From contig CM069612.1 in NCBI GenBank assembly GCA_035771175.1, positions 22,550,987-22,614,986 of the forward strand: a stretch of DNA of 64,000 nt. The letters run 5' to 3'. Source of the stretch: Paratinospora sagittata (Eukaryota; Streptophyta; Magnoliopsida; Ranunculales; Menispermaceae). Under the pieces are notes generated by a model, which saw nothing but the letters and a program-made list of their open reading frames with translations, was not told where the DNA came from and did no database searches. The position numbers and the translations under genes were made by a program. Below, one piece after another: positions 24,989-34,413 of the stretch. The stretch's first letter is position 1, and every line of letters begins with the position of its first letter.

Positions 24989-25682
24989 CCAACACTTCGA
25001 GGAGATTCAAATATCCTCCCAAGAACCCTCGAAACTGACGGAACCCCGCTTTCATGTCCCGGTGAACTAAACAGACTTAAAAAATGCATTTGAAGCAACT
25101 GAGACCAATCTGCCAGGCTTTTTTCTCATCCAACACTTTGAGCGAGTCCTAATACCCTCCCAAGAACCCCCGGAACCGAAGGAACCCTTCTTCCATTCCT
25201 CGGTGAATTTTTGACCCCCCAACTGGAAGTTTTAGTTTAAATAAACTAAATAAACTTAGAAAATGCATTTGAGGCAACCGGGACCAATCTGCCAGGTTTT
25301 TTTTTTCATCCAACACTTTGGGCAACTCTCAATATCCTCCCAAGAGCCCTTGGAACCTCGCTTTCATGCCCCAATGAATTTTTGACCCCCTCATCAGAAG
25401 TTTTAGTTTAAATGAACTAAATAAACTTAGAAAACACGTTTTAGGCAGCTGGGACCAATCCACATGATTTTTTTTTCGTCCAACACTTTGAGCAAGTCTC
25501 AATACCCTCCCAAGAACCCTCGGAACCAACGAAACCCCGCTCTCATTCCCCGGTGAATTTTTGACCCACCAACCGGAAGTTTTAGTTTAAATGAACTAAA
25601 TAGACTTCGAAAATACGTTTAAGGCAACCGGGACCAATCCGCCTGATTTTTGTTTCGTCCAACACTTTGAGTGAGTTCCAAT
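24989..25682 (+). repeat. Satellite-like tandem array, unit about 175 bp
   Basis: CCAACACTTTGAG (or CCAACACTTCGAG) recurs at 24989, 25130, 25310, 25480 and 25658, spacings 141, 180, 170 and 178. Each unit continues with CCTCCCAAGAACCC, GGAACC, CCCCGGTGAATTTTTGACC, GGAAGTTTTAGTTTAAAT, GGGACCAATC and a T-run. The first unit has an internal deletion. Confidence 0.9.
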
Positions 25683-25757
25683 GACCAGGTGGTCACGATT
25701 TCAACTCGTGAAAACAACCACATGCAATGCAGGTTAGATTGCATACAATTGCACCCA
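25682..25757 (+). mobile_element. Au-like SINE fragment
   Basis: GACCAGGTGGTCACGATTTC, AACTCGTG, TGCAATGCAGGTTAGATTGC and ATACAATTGCACCC follow, in order, the body of the plant Au SINE as I recall it, including the box-B region. The head and tail are missing. It interrupts the last satellite unit. Confidence 0.55.
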
Positions 25758-25991
25758 TTCATTAAGTAATTAACCATCTTACAACTCATAAAGAAACATG
25801 CAGACATGTCCAACATTATCCTTTGTTAATAAATAGAACAGCTATTAAAATTAAGCTCTAGAAAAAAAAATCTTTTAATTCAACGATCGACCCCATGTAT
25901 AATTCAGAACTTTTGTCTAAAAAAACTATGGTAAGTTCTCATTAATTTGATAAAAATGTAACTACATATTGAACTGCTGTATATTACAACA

Positions 25992-26039
25992 CCCCCCCCC
26001 CCCCCCCCCCCCCCCCCTCCTGAAAAAAAAAAAAAAAAA
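25992..26039. repeat. Homopolymer C(26) followed by A(17)
   Basis: Twenty-six consecutive C (25992-26017), then TCCTG, then seventeen A (26023-26039). It lies about 155 bp beyond the stop codon of the Dof gene. Lengths may be affected by sequencing error. Confidence 0.85.
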
Positions 26040-26193
26040 TCTTACCACAATAAGAAAATGTAACAAATAAGAAGTCCCCATGATTTTTTGACAGATTCAT
26101 CAATTAATTCATCTAGCTAGCAAGTACGCCTACTCTCTCTCCCATGTCAAGAACCTAGCCAGAAAAGATAGCTGATCGATCAGAAGAAACTGA

Positions 26194-27195
26194 TCAGAAA
26201 AGAGATGGTGATGGAGGAGGCCCGAAACCTGCTGGTAGATCAAGAAGAATATTGTTAGAATTGAAAGTGCCAATATTATTAATTAATGAATTACTGTTAT
26301 TGCTACCATTTGGCAATTGATTCGTTCCAGCAAATTGTTCTGATGCCAACATGCCTTGTGGCATATTATTTCTGCAGCTTGCATGCAAAGCTTGGTTCTG
26401 TAACTGTCGATAAACCTGCGCTTCTTGCTGTGGTTGCTGTTGCTGTTGTTGCATGCCAAGAGGAGGAAGACGAAGCTGATTAAATCGCGCTGATAATGAT
26501 GATGACGATGAGAAATTATTATAAGTCGCGGGCGGGGGCGCCTGGTAATTGCTGAGAGATTGATGAAATGCTGCATTTGATGATGAGGACATATAATTGG
26601 GTAATCCTGCTCCAGGGTAGTACATGGAAGAAGCTGCAGAATTATTAGTAGTAGTACTAATGGAGGAACTGATCATTGAAGAAGAAGAAGAAGAAGAAGA
26701 AGAAGCTGAAGTAATAATATAATTACTCGCTTCTTTGTTCCTAGTGAGAAAAGAAGGAAACTTAATAATATTAGCATTATTGTCAGCCAGGTTTGTTCTT
26801 GCTATGTTAGCGAAATTGAATTGCTGCTGCTGCTGCTGTTGTTGTTGTCGCTCTGTTGGTTGTGGTGGTGGATGGAGAAGATTAGGGTTAGTATAAGCTC
26901 TCCTCGCTCGCCTTTCCTTTCGACAACCACCTCCTATAGGAATGTTCCTTAGGGTTCCTCCTTGAGTCCAATACCTCCTACAAGTCTTGCAGAAGTAACG
27001 AGGCTGATTGAAACTATGGTTGTTGTAGTAACAAAACTTGGTGTCTGATGAATCACAACGAGGGCACCCCGGTGGTGGTGGTGGCGGTGGCGGTGGCGGT
27101 GGCGTTGGCGGTGGCGGTGGCGGTGGCAGTGGCTGCGGTGAGGCAGGTGGTGGTGGTGGTGGAGGAGGTTGCAGGTTGTTCTTCGCTTGTGCCAT
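26194..27195 (-). CDS. Dof-type zinc finger transcription factor
   Basis: A single-exon protein of 333 residues. The N-terminus is proline-rich: runs of 8, 7 and 11 prolines between residues 10 and 42. The Dof finger follows at residues 44-93, with zinc ligands Cys44, Cys47, Cys69 and Cys72 (CX2CX21CX2C) and the motifs [27 protein letters not shown] and GGGCRK. A basic ERRARRA stretch at 94-100 may help nuclear entry. The C-terminal two thirds are low-complexity: polyglutamine near 117-125, serine-rich runs, Asn- and Gln-rich parts, ending [17 protein letters not shown]. Dof proteins bind AAAG sites in promoters; the target pathway cannot be read from sequence. ATG at 27195 has a good context (AAAGATGG). 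An unusual point is that the finger lies directly against the polyproline segment. The subgroup was not assigned. Confidence 0.95.
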   Translation of the reverse strand: MAQAKNNLQPPPPPPPPASPQPLPPPPPPPTPPPPPPPPPPPGCPRCDSSDTKFCYYNNHSFNQPRYFCKTCRRYWTQGGTLRNIPIGGGCRKERRARRAYTNPNLLHPPPQPTERQQQQQQQQQFNFANIARTNLADNNANIIKFPSFLTRNKEASNYIITSASSSSSSSSSMISSSISTTTNNSAASSMYYPGAGLPNYMSSSSNAAFHQSLSNYQAPPPATYNNFSSSSSLSARFNQLRLPPLGMQQQQQQPQQEAQVYRQLQNQALHASCRNNMPQGMLASEQFAGTNQLPNGSNNSNSLINNIGTFNSNNILLDLPAGFGPPPSPSLF

Positions 27196-27407
27196 CTTTG
27201 CTAGCTCTCCTATCTTCTTACTTTCTCTCAGTAACCAAGAAATTTGCGCCTGTCATGTTCTTATAGAGAAGATATGGGAGGAGAAGGGACATTAGGGCTG
27301 GGGAACAGCATTGTATTGCCGTTTCAAAGTGAAGAGCCTAACGTGTCCAATTCTAGTACTGGAGAATCTACTTAGAGGCCAAAACCACAGGCGACAGTTA
27401 CTTTTGC

Positions 27408-27421
27408 TTACCACTTTATAA
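27408..27421 (-). promoter_or_regulatory. Possible TATA box of the Dof gene
   Basis: On the minus strand, TTTTTTATAAAGTG lies about 215-225 bases before the start codon. It is the only TATA-like site in the near upstream region. Confidence 0.35.
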
Positions 27422-28651
27422 AAAACAAGGTAGGTTGTAATTAAGGAAAATTAAATTAGGAAAATGTTTTAGGGACACTAAGCTCTAACACAGTTGTGTA
27501 CACAAACACCCTACGTCCCTTGGATCAAAGGGGCTATGCATGTATTGTGCGGCTTTCTCATGATCCAATGATTATTTGCTTTGCCACGCTTTGCTTTTGA
27601 GTAGCATGACCAGCTTATTAAAGAAAGATATCAAACTTGGATACGAAGGTGGGGTGAATGCGACGATCTCGTGACCGTTGAATCCCTAGAGATTTTCATA
27701 CACGCGTATATTTATGTAGATACGATCAAAGGGATGCGGTGATCATTGCACACATCTAATATATTTATGCGCTTGTATTTTGTTCATTATTTTCGATCTA
27801 ATAAAATCTTTAAAAGATTTTTTGCTCGTTTCTGCTTAAATATATAGGTTTTATGACTTCAAACCTAGGAATGGAGACAAAAAAAAAAAAAAAAAAAATT
27901 GACATTGGAGATATTTCAATTATCGAAGTAATGAACTACAAATAACATGTGTTGCATTGTTAAAAATCACATCAATCCATTATATACATATATTTCAGGA
28001 CATTCCAACATATATATACATAGTCTTTTTCTTTTTGTTCGAAGGTCACTTTTTTGTAGTTAATTAATTAGAAAGCCAAAAAAAAAAACAGTAAAGATGA
28101 CTCATTTTAGATACACACTCTTGAAACACATTTTTGGAAATTGTTTGATCACGTAATTATAATATGAGATTAGAGAAAGTTTATTTGATTATGATGGGTT
28201 GTAAGACATTTGTTTCCTAAACATTATTTTACTTAATTTCTCAAATAATTTACTTATATATAAGAGCTTTTCTTGATGGTGTTATTTGATAATTAAAGCA
28301 AAAAAATCATAATTTCAATAAATAAATCAGATCTAAGTTCATCAATATTGGACTACAGCAAATGGCAGCTAGCTTTAACAACTTTCTAGTGACAAAAACT
28401 TGTTTTCACTAGAAGAATATTTAATGATGTAGACAATATAGTAAACGAAAATTTGTTGTTTCTAAAATGGTTTATTTGCAAAAAAATAAAATATTTGTGC
28501 TGCCAGCAATATGTCACAATTATATCATCATTATTGTTGACAACATATATATGGGCCATGAAAAATATCTTAGTCACTAATATACATCAATTCTTATAGC
28601 TTTTTTTACTAAGTACATGCTAATAATTTGTAGATACTAACAACAAAATCA
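27422..28651. other. Intergenic sequence upstream of the Dof gene
   Basis: AT-rich, with A-runs at about 27880-27898 and 28078-28088. No gene or defined repeat was seen. Confidence 0.5.
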
Positions 28652-30434
28652 CATAAATTATAAGTTTTTTACTATATTTTTAAATTACAAGACTTCATGT
28701 TTTCAATGTTCTTTTATTGAATAATGGATTTACATTTTTATTTAAGATAAAATTTTCATAATATATCCCAATATATTATGTTAAGTGCACTTAGAATGAT
28801 AATTAGAAATATGTTTTTATTATAAAAACATTTTTTTTCTTGCTTTCTCATTGTAAAACATAAAAGTGATTGTAAAATATGTATTTATTATGATGAAGTT
28901 CACGAAAACTTATTTAATAAAGTTTTTAAAAAGTGTTTCTTAATAATTAAATTGTTTGATAAAATATTTATATAAGAGGTTTTTTTATTTAAAATTGCTT
29001 CTTTATCATTTTTATCAATAATAAAATTTAAATATAATAATTCAAATGATGGTATTTAGTTAAAGAATTATCATAAGCACAAGTAGAATTTTTTATAAAA
29101 CGAAAGTAAGAATTGACTTTTGAGTGTTTAGCCTATTTTAATTTTAAATAAAAGTTATACTAATTGTCAAATGAGTAAATGTAGCTTATACTCAAATGAC
29201 TCGATTTCGAGTTAGAGCTCTCTTTTGACAAAATTATCACATGAATTATAAGTTTTTTACTATATTTTTAAATTACAAGACATCATGTTTTCTATGTTCT
29301 TTTATTGAATAATGGATTTACATTTTTATTTAAGATAAAATTTTCATAATATATCCCAATATATTATGTTAAGTGCACTTAGAATGATAATTAGAAATAT
29401 GTTTTTATTATAAAAACATTTTTTTTCTTGCTTTCTCATTGTTAAACATAAAAGTGATTGTAAAATATGTATTTATTATGATGAAGTTCACGAAAACTTA
29501 TTTAATAAAGTTTTTAAAAAGTGTTTCTTAATAATTAAATTGTTTGATAAAATATTTATATAAGAGGTTTTTTTTTATTTAAAATTGCTTCTTTATCATT
29601 TTTATCAATAATAAAATTTAAATATAATAATTCGAATGATGGTATTTAGTTAAAGAATTATCATATGCACAAGTATAATTTTTTATAAAACAAAAGTAAG
29701 AATTGACTTTTGAGTGTTTAGCCTATTTTAATTTTAAATAAAAGTTATACCAATTGTCAAATGAGTAAATGTAGCTTATACTCGAATGACTCTTTCGAGT
29801 TAGAGCTATCTTTTGACAAAATTATCACATGAATTATAAGTTTTTTACTATATTTTTAAATTACAAGACATCATGTTTTCTATGTTCTTTTATTGAATAA
29901 TGGATTTGCATTTTTATTTAAGATAAAATTTTCATAATATATCCCAATATATTATGTTAAGTGCACTCAGAATGATAATTAGAAATATGTTTTTATTATA
30001 AAAACATTTTTTTTCTTGCTTTCTCATTGTTAAACATAAAAGTGATTGTAAAATATGTATTTATTATGATGAAGTTCATGAAAACTTATTTAATAAAGTT
30101 TTTAAAAAGTGTTTCTTAATAATTAAATTGTTTGATAAAATATTTATATAAGAGGTTTTTTATTTTTTTATTTAAAATTGCTTCTTTATCATTTTTATCA
30201 ATAATAAAATTTAAATATAATAATTCAAATGATGGTATTTAGTTAAAGAATTATCATAAGCACAAGTAGAATTTTTTATTTTTATTTTTTATAAAACGAA
30301 TGTAAGAATTGACTTTTGAGTGTTTAGCCTATTTTAATTTTAAATAAAAGTTATACTAATTGTCAAACGAGTAAATGTAGCTTATACTCAAATGACTCGA
30401 TTTCGAGTTCGAGCTCCCTTTTGACAAAATTATG
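28652..30434. repeat. Three tandem copies of a 590-bp AT-rich unit
   Basis: ATTATAAGTTTTTTACTATA recurs at 28657, 29245 and 29833, an exact 588-bp period. The third copy ends near 30434 and is slightly longer because of short T/A insertions. Copies differ by only scattered bases and small indels. Each ends GAGTT...GAGCT then CTTTTGACAAAATTAT. No coding sequence is present in the unit. Confidence 0.95.
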
Positions 30435-30532
30435 GTTAAGAGGAACGTCATCGCCTCTGCAGAATTTTAAAGTTCGGTGAAATAGTCTCACTCCGAAAAG
30501 AAAGGAGGATATCACCGAATCTCAAAATCTTG

Positions 30533-30557
30533 ATAATAATAATAATAATAATAATAA
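30533..30557. repeat. AAT microsatellite
   Basis: About eight units of AAT/TAA in an AT-rich region. Confidence 0.9.
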
Positions 30558-31415
30558 ATGAAAGAGAAAATCATTTTTAATCACTTAAAATAAAAAAAAC
30601 GCAAGATTAATTAGCCTTATTAATTAGTTTGAAATTTTTTTGATCTACAAGGGAAGTATTGAAGATGGCTAATGTGAAGAACAGTACTACTATGTGGTAT
30701 GTTGGCTAATGACCCTTCAATATATAAGTTATACTAGAGTAATTAATTAAAGTAATAAAATTAGGAAGGAGTTTAATCTGCAGAGTGCAAATAACATATA
30801 TATCTATTTTGGATTAATCTTGGAGGTATTCAATCAAAGTAATGATATAATATTAATAAAAAATAAAATTTCATATTATTTTAGTAATTGCATATTAAAA
30901 GATATTAAGTTTGTTAATTATTTTAGTATTAACTTAAAATTTTATATAATATTGAATAAAACTTTATTTTATTAATTTATTGAAAAATAATTACTTTTAT
31001 TAAAAACTTAATCGATATTATTTCACAATTAGAAAACTTTATTTAAAATTAACTCATTTTATAAAAAACTTAAATAACTTTATTAATGAATTAAATAATT
31101 TTATTTAAAAATAAATAGTTTCGTTAAAAATGATTGAGTTTATTAATATTAAACAATTTAATTAAAAATAAATCATTTAATAAAAATAAAAAAACTAAGC
31201 AAATTTATTAAAAATTAAACAATTTAATAAATTAACTAAACTTAACAAAATTAACTAATTTTGCTTAAAATAATTTAGTGAAAAAATAATTTTATAATTT
31301 TTCTAAAAAACATTTTATTAAAATTAATTATATTTTAATTTTTTTTTTATTAAAATAAGAATTTATTAATTAATAAAAAAATGATTTGCCCTAACCACCT
31401 GTGTTTTTTGAAGAA
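30558..31415. other. Very AT-rich intergenic sequence
   Basis: Mostly A/T runs of the type TTAATAAAATTAA (densest 30830-31380). No gene seen. Its composition suits a scaffold/matrix attachment region, but that is only an inference. Confidence 0.5.
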
Positions 31416-31713
31416 ATGAAAAGTAAAACAAACGCCCCCTTCTCATTCTCTTCTTATTTCCTTCCTCCCGCCCAGGTCCCGCGCCCCAAACGTTCAAGAA
31501 AAAGAGACGCCGGTCGTTTTGTCTCCGTCTTCTTCTTCTTCCTCGTCTTTGTCGGCGGCGGGAGTGGCTTATGAGCCAGCGAGATACGCTGTAGATCGAA
31601 TCGGAAGTCTGAGTCAGGTGTCGGGGGTGTTGGGTTCGCACTGCGGAGACGAAGGGAAAGGGAAGCTCGTTGAAATTTTGGCTGCGCATTGCCATTTTTT
31701 CGCTCGTAGTCAG
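31416..31713 (+). pseudogene. ADSS: Adenylosuccinate synthetase first exon, probably dead
   Basis: The frame at 31519-31713 reads [13 protein letters not shown] followed by [15 protein letters not shown] and ends FARSQ at a good donor (CAG/GTTCG). This is the start of the plant adenylosuccinate synthetase domain (IMP + Asp + GTP to adenylosuccinate, plastid purine synthesis), including the GDEGKGK loop. The normally conserved residues just before and after it look altered (SHC before GDEG; HCHFF before ARSQ). No ATG lies in this frame back to the stop at 31417. An ATG at 31416 opens a basic, Ser/Pro-rich, transit-like leader in the other frame. The shift would fall at the TCT-repeat coding the Ser run (31527-31545). 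Later exons are not found in the window, and a Copia element lies 565 bp into the intron. A degraded duplicate is the likeliest reading. Confidence 0.7.
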
Positions 31714-32277
31714 GTTCGTTTTTTTTTTTTTTTTAAAGGTCTTTTTTCTGTTATTTTGTTTGTTTTTTTTTGGAGAAAAGTTGTGTTTTTTTTTGTCAGT
31801 TTTGGGGTGTTTTAGTGATGAATTTGGGGTTTATGCGTTGGTTGTGCTTTGTGAATATTAGGTTTTGATGATGAACTTTTACATGGATTCTTTTCTTTTC
31901 TTTTACATCTTTATGTTTCAGTGGCATTATTACAAAGAAAGCTCGAACCAATTAATTAATTAATTAAGCAGCTAGCTAGCGTTATTGGTTCCTGGGTTGG
32001 TTTTCAGACCTAACAGGGCAGGAGATACAATTGATTTTATGTACCGTAATATTAGCAGCAGATTAGATACTTTATAAATTTCATGGTTATAGCTTTAATT
32101 CTTTTATCTTGTGGATGATGGAAGGGAAGGTTTCAGTGAATATATAGAATTTTGATATTACATACAGTATTCTTGTGACTTGCTCCAAATTAAAGAAACT
32201 TTTAGAATCTGGGTGAGAAGCTTTTGCCACTAAATTAATTGTTGTTTTTCAGCTTAATTTTAGTTTTTTTTCAGAGA
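31714..32277 (+). other. Remnant intron of the synthetase pseudogene
   Basis: T-rich sequence following the exon donor. No further exon with the expected GGANAGHT-type start is present before or after the Copia element. Confidence 0.45.
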
Positions 32278-33587
32278 AACGTGATTCGGCAAATTGCCTA
32301 CGTCCACGGAAGGCAGCAAACTTGTATTACTTCACCCTTAGGTGGATCTTACATAATAGATCTCTTGAATAGATCTCACAGAATAGATCTCATTGAACAT
32401 AAATTTAAGAATGAAGTAAGACCCTATTTATAGGAGTATGCAGGGGTATTTGCGTAATTTATAAATATATATAATAATATATTTAAATACGCAATTCGGC
32501 ACAGTCGAGTTGGTGGAATAGGATGGAGTTGGTGGCCGCCCTCGTGGGCGGCCACCAACCCTTCTCTTTGTTTGACAAAAAATAGGTGGATCCCACAAAT
32601 CTCCACCTCCACCTGATGTGAAACAAGGATCTTCTACACTTGCAATTTCTCTACAGATAGCAAGCTTCCTTAAAAAAAAAAACTGTTGCTGCCTCCATTA
32701 GTGCCCTTAGGCACTCCGAGCTCGTGAGATGTTGATCAAGTCCAAACAATGTTGGAACTTGATCTCTGTAACCACCTTTGTAAGCATATCTGCAGGGTTA
32801 TCTGCAGTCTTGATCTTTTGCAAAAGAATACTCCCTTCTTCTACTATTTCTCGAACAAAATGAAAACGAACATCAATATGCTTCGTTCGACAGTGATGAA
32901 CTTGGTTCTTTGCCAAACAAATGACACTCTGGCTGTCGCAGAAAACTTCAACATTCTTCTGTACAATTCCCAAGTCTTTAGTCAATCCATGAAGCCAGAT
33001 TGCTTCCTTGAAAGCTTCCGTTACTACCATGTACTCTGCCTCTGTAGTAGACAAAGCAACTGTTGACTGTAGTGTTGATCTCCAACTCACTGGTCCTCCT
33101 GCCATAGTGAAAACATAACCAGTAGTAGATCTGCGCTTGTCAAGATCTCCAGCATAGTCCGAATCCACATATCCGACTAGATGCTTACAACTTTTCGTAT
33201 CTCTCTCGAACTTTAAACCAATATCCACAGTACCATGAATATACCGTAGAATCCACTTCACTGCTTGCCAGTGGCTTTTATCAGGATTGTGCATGTAACG
33301 ACTTACCATACTTACAGCATGTGAAATGTCAGGTCTGGTACACACCATTGCATACATCAAGGCACCAACTGCATTTGCATATGGAATATTCTCCATTTGC
33401 TTCTTCTGATCCTCGGAATTTGGTGACATTGATGAACTTAGCTTGAAATGTGGTGCCAATGGTGTGCTCACAGGTTTTGTGTCATTGCCAATGCCAAAAG
33501 TTTGAAGAATTTTCTTCAAATACTGAGTCTGAGTCAAACAGATTGTGCCTTTGGCCCTGTCTCGAGTTATCTCCATCCTGAGAATTT
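32278..33587 (-). mobile_element. Inverted copy of the 3' end of the adjacent Copia element
   Basis: Antisense to, and nearly identical with, 37528-38824. It holds the end of the Copia reverse transcriptase, all of RNase H, the polypurine tract and most of the LTR. It lacks the last ~50 bp of the LTR. The coding part (32707-33576, minus) is an uninterrupted 289-residue frame: [52 protein letters not shown] and AEYMVVTEAF. It abuts the truncated 5' LTR of the sense element at 33587/33588 with no spacer. Confidence 0.92.
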
Positions 33588-33960
33588 ATTCAAGAGATCT
33601 ATTCTGTAAGATCCACCTAAGGGTGAAGCAATACAAGTTTGCTGCCTTCCGTGGACGTAGGCAATTTGCCGAACCACGTTAAATTTGTTGTCTTGTTTTT
33701 TTTTCATGCTTTATCAGGATTTCGCACAATAAATTGGTATCAGAGCCAAGGTTAAACTTTGGAAGAAAAACAGACCCTCTGTCAAATTTTTCGAGACAAC
33801 GTCGAAATTTTCGAGATTCTGTAAAAGTGATCGGAACTGTTTTCTGATCGCCCGTGGAGGTAGCTCTTGTTTTCAGGAGTCCAACGAAAGCAACGGCGAG
33901 AAAAACGGATAAGAAACGAGTTCCCAGAAGCCGATCAAAGTTTGATCCCTGTACAGCGTT

Positions 33961-34190
33961 TGCCGACACTGTTCATCCTGGAGCTGTTCACCCAGCACTG
34001 TTCTGACCCGGATCCGACCCAGATCCGGTACTGTTCATCCGACCCAGCCCGCTCAGTCCGCACTGTTCATCTCAGCCCAGCCCACTCGGTCCGCCACTGT
34101 TTATCTCGGCCCAGCAGACTCGGCCCGACACTGTTTATCTCAGCCCATCCCACTCGGTCCGCCACTGTTCATCAGGCCCAGTCCGTTTCG
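33961..34190 (+). repeat. Minisatellite in the Copia 5' leader
   Basis: CACTGTTCATC or CACTGTTTATC recurs about seven times, separated by CAGCCCACTCGGTCCG-type sequence, with a unit near 40-45 bp in the better copies. It lies between the primer-binding site and gag. Confidence 0.85.
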
Positions 34191-34413
34191 GCCAGCAGTT
34201 GACCGAATCCATTTTCGTTTGACCAACCATATCCGACTCATTTTTCATCTGATTTCATCAAAGTCAGACTCGTTTCCACCATTTTCGACCGTTCCGGACG
34301 CAACCGTGCAATCAGTTTTTGCAGATTCAGCTCCTAAGTTATTGATATAGCTCAGTTTGAGTTGTTTATCATTTTTCCAGCACTTTTTGGCGTTATACAT
34401 ATCTTCGGTCTTA

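Noticed and set aside
27038..27295. Glycine-rich and Val/Ala-rich frames on the plus strand
   Set aside because: They are the complement of the Dof polyproline segment.
28652..30434. CRISPR-like direct repeats
   Set aside because: The units are 588 bp with no spacers, and the genome is a plant. They are a simple tandem triplication.
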